Positions 1-5,120 of a stretch of DNA of 8,824 nt are shown piece by piece. Position 1 is the first letter of the stretch; each line of letters opens with the position of its first letter. The translations under genes and the position numbers were made by a program. The stretch is taken from positions 1 through 8,824 of the forward strand of contig SLIW01000550.1 of NCBI GenBank assembly GCA_007135435.1. Reading direction: 5' to 3'. Origin of the DNA: Natronomonas sp. (GTDB lineage: Archaea; Halobacteriota; Halobacteria; Halobacteriales; Haloarculaceae). Below the pieces are notes generated by a model. It did not search any database. It was not told the DNA's origin and worked only from the letters and a program-made list of their open reading frames with translations.

Positions 1-109
1 CGAGGAACTCCTCGTGGTCGTCCTGGGCGGCGACCGGGGCCGCCACGAGGGAGGTCGCCAGCGCGATGGCTATCAGGATTCCCAGTACGCGTGTCGTGTC
101 TGTATTCAT
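1..109 (-). CDS. N-terminal fragment of an exported protein
   Basis: The ATG is at 109-107 on the minus strand and the frame stays open to the left window edge, giving 36 residues. It begins MNTDTTRVLG, continues with a hydrophobic stretch at about residues 8-24, and ends with an Ala-rich PVAAQ segment that looks like a signal peptidase site near residue 28. An acidic start of the mature chain (QDDHEE) follows. This is a typical haloarchaeal Sec signal peptide, so the protein is probably secreted or held at the cell surface. The rest lies outside the window and the family cannot be named. It lies 112 bp downstream of another exported-protein gene on the same strand. Two inverted repeats sit in that gap, one of them at the expected promoter position. 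Confidence 0.7.
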   Translation of the reverse strand, partial: MNTDTTRVLGILIAIALATSLVAAPVAAQDDHEEFL

Positions 110-130
110 CTGTTATGGGGGCCGACTACC

Positions 131-143
131 GGAATTGCATTCC
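131..143. promoter_or_regulatory. 13-bp palindrome at the expected box A position of the left-edge gene
   Basis: GGAAT-TGC-ATTCC is a perfect 5-bp inverted repeat with a 3-nt centre. Its midpoint (137) is 28 nt before the ATG at 109, which is where box A should be for a leaderless haloarchaeal transcript. The minus-strand core GCAATTCC is only weakly TATA-like. An operator overlapping the promoter is an inference. Confidence 0.35.
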
Positions 144-148
144 GAACG

Positions 149-175
149 TCACGGTCGGCTGCAGACCGACCGTGA
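149..175 (-). terminator. 10-bp-stem hairpin after the coiled-coil protein gene
   Basis: TCACGGTCGG at 149-158 and CCGACCGTGA at 166-175 are perfect reverse complements separated by 7 nt. The hairpin begins 47 nt past the stop codon of the gene at 222-989. No T-run follows on the minus strand, so it is not a classic intrinsic terminator. It may instead protect an mRNA 3' end or act as a regulator site. Confidence 0.4.
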
Positions 176-221
176 AGGTGAAGCACCAGCGTCGCGATGG
201 TATTCGCTCTCGAACCTGGTA

Positions 222-989
222 TCAGGCGTCTTCGTCAGACCCGACGTCATCGTGACTGCCACCGGGTTGACCGTCTCCGGTATCGTCATTGTCAGCGTCG
301 TCGACGTCCTCGTCGTCGACCCCGACGTCCCGGTCGTCTGCGCCAGGTTGCTCGTCGTCGGACTGTCCGGCCTCGTCGGGCTGCTCGCCGTAGTCACCGC
401 GGTCGATCTCGCCGTGGTCGTCACCCGCGATGCTCTGGGCTATGGCCGCGACCTCCTCGCCGTTGAGTTCGCTGGCGGTCTCCTGCAGTTCCTGGATCGC
501 CGAGACATTCACGCCGTTGGCCTCGAGGACCTCGTCGGGGAGCTCGGCGGCACTCGCGTTGCTCTGGTTCAGCTGGTCCTCGACGGTGTCGGCCTCGACC
601 GCGAGCTGGGCCATCCCGGCGCGGTACTCGCCTTCAGTGATCTCACCGTCGGCTCGTTGCTCGTCCAGCTCGTCCTTCCGTTCGTCCAGCTCCGCGAGCC
701 GCTCCTCGGTCTCGTCGAGCTTCTCGGCGATGAGGCTCGCCTCGGTGGCGTTGTCGTCCGCGCGCTCGAGCGCGATGGTGAACGCGTTGCGCTCTATCTC
801 GCCGTCGAACTCTGCCTGCTGGACCCCGACAACGCCGGAGAGGCGCTCACCAGGTGCGACGTCGGCGTCCGCGTCCGCATGGTTCGTGTCGTTCGTGTCG
901 TTCGTGTCGTCCCCCGCGACGGCGACCGCCGGGACGACCAGCATCCCGACGACCAGCATCGCCGCCACGAGCAGGCTGGTTCGTCTCAT
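222..989 (-). CDS. exported coiled-coil protein with acidic C-terminal tail
   Basis: This is 255 residues from the ATG at 989. An upstream in-frame TTG at 998 is possible but less likely. Residues 1-25 form a signal peptide (MRRTSLLVAAM, then a hydrophobic core and AVAVA). An Asn-Asp-Thr repeat follows at about 29-36, encoded by three 9-bp tandem copies at 883-909. The segment PGERLSGVVGVQQAE (about 46-60) begins the conserved-looking part. About 80-142 is a Glu/Leu/Arg-rich coiled coil (ETEERLAELDERKDELDEQ). From about 190 the tail is almost all Asp, Gly, Glu and Gln and is likely disordered. Six N-x-S/T sequons (two NDT, then NAT, NQS, NAS, NVS) suggest surface glycosylation. The layout resembles a group of haloarchaeal exported proteins of unknown function seen from memory; no family name is claimed. 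Confidence 0.8.
   Translation of the reverse strand: MRRTSLLVAAMLVVGMLVVPAVAVAGDDTNDTNDTNHADADADVAPGERLSGVVGVQQAEFDGEIERNAFTIALERADDNATEASLIAEKLDETEERLAELDERKDELDEQRADGEITEGEYRAGMAQLAVEADTVEDQLNQSNASAAELPDEVLEANGVNVSAIQELQETASELNGEEVAAIAQSIAGDDHGEIDRGDYGEQPDEAGQSDDEQPGADDRDVGVDDEDVDDADNDDTGDGQPGGSHDDVGSDEDA
883..909 (-). repeat. three exact 9-bp tandem copies coding for Asn-Asp-Thr
   Basis: TTCGTGTCG (plus strand) occurs three times without a mismatch at 883-891, 892-900 and 901-909, just after the signal peptide of the coiled-coil protein. Because the unit is 9 bp, copy number can change by slippage without a frameshift. Two of the copies create N-glycosylation sequons. Confidence 0.8.
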
Positions 990-1017
990 AGCGTCCAACG
1001 GTAGCGCCCGGATCCAC

Positions 1018-1025
1018 GTATAAAC
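1018..1025 (-). promoter_or_regulatory. box A promoter of the coiled-coil protein gene
   Basis: GTTTATAC on the minus strand centres on about 1021, 32 nt before the ATG at 989. With the usual spacing of about 26 nt, transcription would begin near 996, giving a leader of only about 6 nt. This supports the 989 start. A second TATA-like element (TTTTAAT, minus strand, about 1074-1082) lies farther upstream. Confidence 0.6.
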
Positions 1026-1132
1026 CCCCGGCCGTTACTGTTTATCCAGCCCGATCAACCCGGATCAACCCCGATTAAAATCGATAGCAGTCTGGCGATT
1101 TTTCGTAGACACGCCCGAGCGTCCAGGCAAAC

Positions 1133-1151
1133 GGAAGAAAGATTTATATAT
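1133..1151 (+). promoter_or_regulatory. strong plus-strand archaeal promoter without an obvious gene
   Basis: A purine-rich BRE-like stretch (GGAAGAAAGA, 1133-1142) is followed directly by TTTATATAT (1143-1151), an excellent match to an archaeal BRE plus TATA box. The predicted start is near 1173-1177 on the plus strand, reading antisense through the microprotein gene at 1211-1450. No convincing plus-strand coding region follows. The TATA core is nearly symmetric, so it could also fire on the minus strand near 1120 toward the gene at 989. On the minus strand the same segment reads TCTTTCTTCC and could serve as a T-rich terminator for the microprotein gene. Confidence 0.45.
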
Positions 1152-1210
1152 CATGATCCCTGGGCACGGAATCCCTCCGTCCCGATCCAGAACTCGTCCT
1201 CCACCCCGGT

Positions 1211-1450
1211 TCAGCAGTCGTCTCCGGCGCCGAAGAAGCTCTCGACGAAGCCGGGGACGGGGAGGCTCCCGATCAGGTCCTGGAGGAAGTCGGGCGTGAC
1301 GTCCTGGACGAGACCGCTGACGAACCCGGATTCGGGACAGTCCGGCGCGCGGTCGCTCCCGGCGTGGGCCCCGTCGGCGGCGACGAGGCCGCCGGCGAGG
1401 ACGGTGCTCACGAGCAGGACCGCGACGATCACCACTGTGACTCGCTTCAT
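1211..1450 (-). CDS. small secreted two-cysteine protein (79 aa)
   Basis: The ATG is at 1450 and TGA follows the codon for a terminal Cys. Residues 1-25 are a clear Sec signal peptide: MKR, a hydrophobic core at about 4-24, and cleavage plausibly after VAA (23-25). The mature chain is about 54 residues, acidic, with exactly two cysteines: Cys38 in the APDCPE context and Cys79 as the last residue. A disulfide would close a loop of about 40 residues. Between them are two short hydrophobic or amphipathic segments (GFVSGLVQDV, then DFLQDLIGSLPVPGFVESFFG). No twin-arginine or lipobox motif is present. A good box A precedes it at a spacing suited to a very short leader, so the gene appears to be transcribed alone. 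I do not recognise the family. A secreted signalling or antagonistic peptide is conceivable, but nothing in the sequence proves either. Confidence 0.72.
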   Translation of the reverse strand: MKRVTVVIVAVLLVSTVLAGGLVAADGAHAGSDRAPDCPESGFVSGLVQDVTPDFLQDLIGSLPVPGFVESFFGAGDDC

Positions 1451-1480
1451 GTGTCGTCACGCTGTCGTGGGGTCGACCCA

Positions 1481-1490
1481 TTATATGTTT
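1481..1490 (-). promoter_or_regulatory. box A promoter of the small secreted protein gene
   Basis: The minus strand reads AAACATATAA here, a good TATA element about 34 nt before the ATG at 1450. This predicts transcription starting near 1458 and a leader of about 8 nt with no Shine-Dalgarno sequence. The 150 bp between this element and the end of fumC show no clear terminator or gene. Confidence 0.6.
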
Positions 1491-1640
1491 CTTGGTTGAG
1501 AGCTACCTGGGCGATCGCCGTCCGTGGCCGTCGACGCTACTCACGGGGTATGCCTTTGGTCCACGCACCGCAGCATCGTCCGAGCAGACTGTCGGTTCTC
1601 GAGCGTAGCCCCCCGCACGCAGCCAGATCAGCCGCCCGTC

Positions 1641-3095
1641 TCAGTCCTCCATCCCGAGGATGACCCGCTCGGTCATCGCGCGGGGGTCCAGCACCTCGTC
1701 GGCCTCCTCCTCGGTGAGGTAGCCCTCCTCGACGGCGACCTGACGGACGGTCTTGCCCTCGTCGAGGGCCTGCTTGGCCACCGTGGCGGCGTCGTCGTAG
1801 CCGATGGCCGGGTTGAGCGCGGTCGCCAGGGCCATCGACTGCTCGACCTGCTCGGCGCAGTGGGCCTCGTTTGCCTCGAGCCGCGCGACGAAGCGCTCGC
1901 CGAACAGCTCGGCGCTGTTCGCGATCAGGGTCGCGCTCTGGAGGAAGTTGTGGGCCAAAAGCGGCTTGTAGAGGTTGAGGTCGAGCTCGCCGCGGGCCGC
2001 CCCGGCGGCGACGGCGGCGTCGTTGCCCACGACCTGCTTGTGGACCTGGTTGACCGCCTCCGCGATCACCGGGTTGATCTTCCCCGGCATGATCGAGGAG
2101 CCGGGCTGGTTCTCGGGCTGTTCGATCTCGCCGAGCCCGTTTCGCGGCCCCGACGCGAGCAGCCGCAGGTCGTTGGCGATCTTGTTCATCGAGCCCGCCA
2201 CCGTCCGCAGGGCCCCGTGGGCCTCGCTCATCGCGTCGTGTGCGGCCTGCGCCTCGAAGTGGTCGTCCGCCTCGCGGAACTCGAGACCCGTCTCCGAGGA
2301 GATGAACTGGGCGGCGAGGGTCGGGAACTCGGGATGGGTGTTGAGGCCCGTCCCCGTCGCGGTGCCCCCGAGGGCGAGCTCCGCGAGGTGCTCGCGGGTC
2401 GAGGCGACCCGCCGGACGCCCTTCTCGATCTGGGTGCGGTAGCCGCCGAACTCCTGGCCGAGCCGGACGGGCGTCGCGTCCTGGAGGTGGGTGCGGCCCG
2501 TCTTGACGACGCCGTCGAACGCCTCCTCCTTGCGGCCGAGCTCGTCGGCCAGGGCCGAAAGCGCCGGGATGACGTCCTTCTCGACGGCCTCGAGGGCGGC
2601 GACGTGCATCGCGGTGGGGATCACGTCGTTGGACGACTGCCCGTAGTTGACGTGGTCGTTGGGGTGGATCTCCTTGGTCCCGACCTCGCCGCCGGAGATC
2701 TCCGTCGCCCGGTTGGCGATTACCTCGTTGGCGTTCATGTTCGAGGAGGTGCCCGAGCCCGTCTGGAAGACGTCCACCGGGAAGTGGGCGTCGTGGGCGC
2801 CGGCGATGACCTCGTCGGAGGCCGCGACGATGGCCTCCGCGTGGTCGTCATCGAGCAGGCCGAGCTCGTTGTTCGCCTTCGCGGACGCCTTCTTCACGAT
2901 CCCGAGCGCCCGGACGAACCGGCGGTCGAAGGCGATCCCCGAGATGGGGAAGTTCTCGACTGCGCGCTGGGTCTGGGCGCCCCAGTAGGCCTCCGCCGGG
3001 ACCTGCATCTCGCCGAGGCTGTCGCGTTCGGTGCGGAACTCCTGGTCCGCGTCCGCGTCGTCGACGTCCTCGGCGTCGTCAGCGTCGTTGCTCAT
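1641..3095 (-). CDS. fumC: class II fumarate hydratase
   Basis: Fumarase reversibly hydrates fumarate to L-malate in the cytoplasmic TCA cycle. The protein has 484 residues, close to the 460-480 of class II fumarases. Hallmarks are the family signature GSSIMPGKINP (about 332-342, holding the flexible-loop catalytic serine), TGRTHLQDATP (about 199-209, with the conserved active-site His), GSGTSSNMN (about 113-121) and HPNDHVNYGQSSND (about 144-157). These are fumarase rather than aspartase or argininosuccinate-lyase versions. An acidic extension precedes the core (MSNDADDAEDV), a common halophile feature. I chose the ATG at 3095 over an in-frame ATG at 3146 because box A lies 27 nt before 3095 and because the extra 17 residues are unlike fumarase. 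The gene stands alone on the minus strand. Codon third positions are strongly GC, as expected for a core gene. Confidence 0.96.
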   Translation of the reverse strand: MSNDADDAEDVDDADADQEFRTERDSLGEMQVPAEAYWGAQTQRAVENFPISGIAFDRRFVRALGIVKKASAKANNELGLLDDDHAEAIVAASDEVIAGAHDAHFPVDVFQTGSGTSSNMNANEVIANRATEISGGEVGTKEIHPNDHVNYGQSSNDVIPTAMHVAALEAVEKDVIPALSALADELGRKEEAFDGVVKTGRTHLQDATPVRLGQEFGGYRTQIEKGVRRVASTREHLAELALGGTATGTGLNTHPEFPTLAAQFISSETGLEFREADDHFEAQAAHDAMSEAHGALRTVAGSMNKIANDLRLLASGPRNGLGEIEQPENQPGSSIMPGKINPVIAEAVNQVHKQVVGNDAAVAAGAARGELDLNLYKPLLAHNFLQSATLIANSAELFGERFVARLEANEAHCAEQVEQSMALATALNPAIGYDDAATVAKQALDEGKTVRQVAVEEGYLTEEEADEVLDPRAMTERVILGMED

Positions 3096-3119
3096 GACCG
3101 GAACGTCTACTGCGGGGAC

Positions 3120-3125
3120 GTAAAA
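3120..3125 (-). promoter_or_regulatory. box A promoter of fumC
   Basis: TTTTAC on the minus strand (inside GCGTTTTACGTC) is centred 27 nt before the ATG at 3095, exactly the spacing for a leaderless transcript. It lies inside the longer reading frame that begins at 3146 and argues against that start. Confidence 0.6.
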
Positions 3126-3200
3126 CGCATCGGAACCGGCGTCCATTCGAAGGACCGCCGGGCGATCGGGATCGTCGCCGGTCCCGGTGATCGCCCCCCG

Positions 3201-3213
3201 CGGATCGAATCCG
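3201..3213. repeat. short inverted repeat upstream of fumC
   Basis: CGGAT-CGA-ATCCG is a perfect 5-bp inverted repeat with a 3-nt centre, about 80 bp upstream of the fumC promoter and just before the TTCGAA array. It may be a regulator half-site pair. This is suggestive only. Confidence 0.3.
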
Positions 3214-3227
3214 GAGTGGACTCAGGT

Positions 3228-3316
3228 ATCGAATACAGGTTCGAATCAGTTTCGAATCAGGTTCGAATTAGGAATCGACACGGGTTCGAATCAAGTTCGA
3301 ATCAGTGCTCGAAGAT
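3228..3316. repeat. array of 11-bp TTCGAA-centred repeats
   Basis: The unit GTTCGAATCAG and close variants occur at 3239, 3250, 3261, 3284 and 3295, with degenerate copies at about 3228 and 3306. The palindromic TTCGAA cores start at 3240, 3251, 3262, 3285 and 3296, so spacing is 11, 11, 23 and 11 bp, with a variant CTCGAA 12 bp later. All cores therefore lie on about the same face of the helix. The array is locally AT-richer than its surroundings and sits about 105-195 bp upstream of the fumC promoter and about 90 bp past the stop of the Tat-exported protein gene. The 312-bp gap at 3096-3407 holds only this array, the inverted repeat before it and the fumC promoter. A multi-site regulator platform is inferred. 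Confidence 0.7.
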
Positions 3317-3407
3317 CGCCAGGAGATGGATCGCTATCTACCAGGCCGGATGGTTGTTTGGGGTCCGCCGCAACGCCGTCGGTACCCCCCGTCACGCCGT
3401 GTCGTCC

Positions 3408-4322
3408 TTAATCCTGTTCGGCGCGGATCTTCCGCGGCTCGACGAGCATCTGCCTGTTGCCGACGACCGCCTGTGCCTGCACGTCGTCGTAGTCGGAGTC
3501 GTCGTCCACGAAGACGTGGAGCGCTGCCATGAGCCGGACGTCGTGCGTACCGGGGATGTTCGTCTTGGTGAGGTTGAACGTGTTGGCGCTCCGGGTCTGG
3601 ATGTACATGTCGAGGAACAGCTCGTCCCAGTCCGAATCGAACTCGTACTCGTCCTCCTCGTCGAGATACTCGACCGCCTCTTGAAGCTCCTCGATCGCTT
3701 CGGTGATCTCGGTCAGATCCCACTCCGCGTGGAAGTCGCGGGTGTTGTAGCCGACGACCCCACGGGCGAGATTGAACTTCCGCTCGGTCTCACCGACGAG
3801 GTTCCCCTCCTCGTCTATTTCGGATTGCTGCGGTGGATCGACCAGATCGTTATCGACCGTGACCATCTGCCAGTCTTCGGGACCTCCGCCGGACTCCCGA
3901 ATCTCCACCCAGCCGAGCACGCCAGCTGCGGCTCGTGATCGATCCTCGTCCCCAGTGAGTCCGATATCAGTAATGAGGCACGATTCGATGCTCGGCAGGA
4001 ACGTGAGCGAATCCTGCCAGCTGTTGGACTTCTTTACGTCTTCGAGACGGAGGAGCTCCTTGATCTCGGATGCGTTCTCGGTATCGTCATCCGCAGATGC
4101 GTACATGTGGTCCCACGTCTGGCCGGCGAACCGGAACTGGTTCGCGCCGCTGTCGCCTCCGCCCCCGCCACCTCCGCCCCCTCCATGGCCGGGGTCGTGG
4201 TGGGCGGCCGCGTTCGTCGCGAAGCCGGTGAGGGCGGCGAGCCCAACCGCCCCTCCCTTCAGCGCTGTTCGTCGGTCGATACCTCCGTTCGATGTCGGTG
4301 TGGTGTCGTTGTGGTCTGTCAT
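3408..4322 (-). CDS. Tat-exported protein of unknown function with Gly10 run
   Basis: This is 304 residues from the ATG at 4322. An in-frame GTG at 4502 would add 60 Arg-rich residues ahead of the signal peptide and is rejected. The N-terminus is a twin-arginine signal (DRRTALKGG with Arg17-Arg18, a moderately hydrophobic segment to about 36, then TNAAA at 36-40), implying folded export. The mature protein opens HHDPGH, then ten glycines (47-56), a flexible possibly metal-touching linker. The remainder is soluble and acidic, with a Glu-rich helix at about 203-227 (EAIEELQEAVEYLDEEDE), one Cys (115), and a beta-rich-looking C-terminus (RLMAALHVFVDDD, then QAVVGNRQMLVEPRKI). I recognise no family. 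Third codon positions are clearly less GC-biased than in fumC (GAT, CAA, TCA and a rare ATA appear), suggesting different ancestry or weaker selection. Confidence 0.85.
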   Translation of the reverse strand: MTDHNDTTPTSNGGIDRRTALKGGAVGLAALTGFATNAAAHHDPGHGGGGGGGGGGDSGANQFRFAGQTWDHMYASADDDTENASEIKELLRLEDVKKSNSWQDSLTFLPSIESCLITDIGLTGDEDRSRAAAGVLGWVEIRESGGGPEDWQMVTVDNDLVDPPQQSEIDEEGNLVGETERKFNLARGVVGYNTRDFHAEWDLTEITEAIEELQEAVEYLDEEDEYEFDSDWDELFLDMYIQTRSANTFNLTKTNIPGTHDVRLMAALHVFVDDDSDYDDVQAQAVVGNRQMLVEPRKIRAEQD

Positions 4323-4598
4323 GGTCGTCGGTTCGGGTGGTTCGTGGCGTCGGTGCGACCGGCCGATCGTCGAGACGTACCCGTCGGTAGTCCGGAGACG
4401 GCTGTCGTTCGGCGCGTGCGGCGGCTGCGCGAGGTCTGCCGATGTCTGGCTGGCCACCAGCGTGCGGGCGTCCCGACGCCGACAGCAGCGGCTCGCGTCC
4501 ACCGCACCCTCGCCGATGGGTCCCGCGTCACCGTGCTGGGTGTTCCACCAGCGACGCGTGTCGCGTCCGTTGGTCCCGACGGGGTGAGGTCCCCCGTC
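4323..4598 (-). other. gene-poor 5' region of the Tat-exported protein gene
   Basis: There is no box A at the leaderless distance from the ATG at 4322. The nearest TATA-like elements are in the AT-rich island beyond about 4606, so the mRNA would have an unusually long leader of about 260-340 nt. All minus frames happen to be open here, but they give Arg- and Thr-rich, basic products unlike haloarchaeal proteins. One of these frames, from a TTG at 4666, ends in a TGA that overlaps the downstream ATG (ATGA, 4319-4322). No RNA gene was recognised. Confidence 0.35.
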
Positions 4599-4599
4599 G

Positions 4600-4740
4600 C
4601 TCCGACGTATATATCGATAGCAGTACCGTTAAATAATATCGGAACTCGAATCGAAGAATGTAACAAAACAGTACCTGGCCAAAAAGATTATATACCAAAT
4701 CGAACCGTCAACCGTCACACACTATTGGACATCGAAATCG
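4600..4740. promoter_or_regulatory. AT-rich island with divergent promoter-like elements
   Basis: This is a sharp drop in GC within GC-rich DNA. On the minus strand, ATATATACGT (4606-4615), TATTATTTAAC (about 4629-4640) and GGTATATAATC (about 4686-4696) are TATA-like and could start transcripts toward the Tat-exported protein gene. On the plus strand, AAAAAGATTATATACC (about 4681-4696) is a good BRE plus TATA match, with a predicted start near 4715. Two tandem ACCGTCA copies (4704-4710, 4711-4717) sit at that start. No plus-strand gene with halophile-like composition follows, so a plus transcript would be non-coding and antisense to the 44-residue gene. Confidence 0.45.
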
Positions 4741-4828
4741 ACCGCTGTGATGAGCAACGCTCACCGGGGCGACCCCCGAAGTGGCGATTCGCCCGCTGTC
4801 CGATCAGCGGGGGCTGCACGCGTTCGAC

Positions 4829-4908
4829 GGATCGTCGTTGGGAGTTCGGGATCGTCGCCAGGTGTTCGGGCTCGTCATCGGGAGCGCCGGATCGTCACCG
4901 GGAGTTCA
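4829..4908. repeat. four 20-bp tandem repeats ending on a stop codon
   Basis: Four units follow each other without spacers at 4829-4848, 4849-4868, 4869-4888 and 4889-4908. The plus-strand consensus is about GGATCGTCRYCGGGAGTTCG, with 4 to 8 differences among copies. The last unit covers the TGA stop (4908-4906) of the minus-strand 44-residue gene: where other units read CGA on the minus strand, this one reads TGA. The period of 20 bp is not a multiple of three, so this is not a protein repeat. It lies in the 3' region of that gene. Confidence 0.7.
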
Positions 4909-5040
4909 CTTGTCTTTGAACACGCGAAGCCCCACCCCGGTCAGGATGGTGAGCACCCCGAGGATGGTCGCGATCGGGGGGATCGGGACGAACAGCAGGC
5001 CGACGCCGGCGAGGATGACGACCGTGGAGGCTCTGACCAT
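4906..5040 (-). CDS. 44-residue two-helix membrane protein
   Basis: The ATG at 5040 and TGA at 4906-4908 give a 44-residue protein. It has two hydrophobic helices (about 5-18 and 21-37) separated by a PIPP turn (18-21), with a short basic end (GLRVFKDK). The longer reading frame starting at 5154 would add 38 Cys- and Arg-rich residues overlapping the end of pantoate kinase and is rejected. A box A lies 25 nt before the chosen ATG. The product is probably a small integral inner-membrane protein. Similar tiny hydrophobic proteins are common in haloarchaea, but function is unknown and I name no family. The upstream gene on the same strand is pantoate kinase, 79 bp away, with a terminator-like hairpin between them, so the two are probably not cotranscribed. 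Confidence 0.72.
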   Translation of the reverse strand: MVRASTVVILAGVGLLFVPIPPIATILGVLTILTGVGLRVFKDK

Positions 5041-5061
5041 GTTCTGTGTTCGGTTCGACGA

Positions 5062-5068
5062 CAAAAAT
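5062..5068 (-). promoter_or_regulatory. box A promoter of the 44-residue membrane protein gene
   Basis: ATTTTTG on the minus strand is centred 25 nt before the ATG at 5040, as expected for a leaderless mRNA. The same T5 run follows the hairpin after pantoate kinase and may also act as that gene's terminator U-tract. Confidence 0.5.
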
Positions 5069-5120
5069 GTACAGGGGTCGACGATGCTGGATCGGCGGTC
5101 GGGTTTCCGCCCCTCGACCC
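5063..5120 (-). terminator. nested hairpin plus T-run after pantoate kinase
   Basis: GGGTCGA (5075-5081) pairs with TCGACCC (5114-5120). Inside it, GGCGG (5094-5098) pairs with CCGCC (5107-5111). On the minus strand this structure starts within the last base of the pantoate kinase stop codon (TAG, 5122-5120) and is followed by TTTTT at 5067-5063. Archaeal intrinsic termination depends mainly on the U-tract, so the T-run is the more telling part. Confidence 0.5.

Noticed and set aside
66..1004. Plus-strand open frame of about 310 codons over the coiled-coil protein gene
   Set aside because: It is a shadow of the minus-strand gene at 222-989, whose signal peptide, coiled coil and acidic tail are typical of haloarchaea. 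The plus product is a Val/Leu/Arg-rich antisense translation.
3096..3146. Longer fumC start at ATG 3146
   Set aside because: Box A at 3120-3125 would lie inside the coding region, its spacing fits a leaderless start at 3095, and the 17 extra residues do not resemble a fumarase N-terminus.
3275..3300. GGGTTCGAATC, resembling a tRNA T-arm or B box
   Set aside because: The flanking 5-nt stems do not pair, no anticodon or D-arm is present at the right distance, and the motif is simply one unit of the TTCGAA array.
3228..3316. CRISPR array
   Set aside because: Units are 11 bp with no unique spacers of 30-40 bp and no cas gene nearby. The minisatellite at 6050-6208 and the 20-bp repeat at 4829-4908 likewise have no spacers.
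1524..3938. Plus-strand open frame of about 800 codons across fumC and part of the Tat-protein gene
   Set aside because: It is the antisense of fumC, which has unmistakable class II fumarase signatures. Long antisense frames are normal in GC-rich haloarchaeal DNA, and the product has no recognisable domain.
4319..4666. Minus-strand frame of 115 codons starting at TTG and ending in ATGA overlap with the Tat-protein gene
   Set aside because: The overlap and a TATA element about 25 nt before the TTG are tempting, but the start is a poor codon, the product becomes strongly basic and Arg-rich, third positions are not halophile-like, and the first part lies in the AT-rich promoter island.
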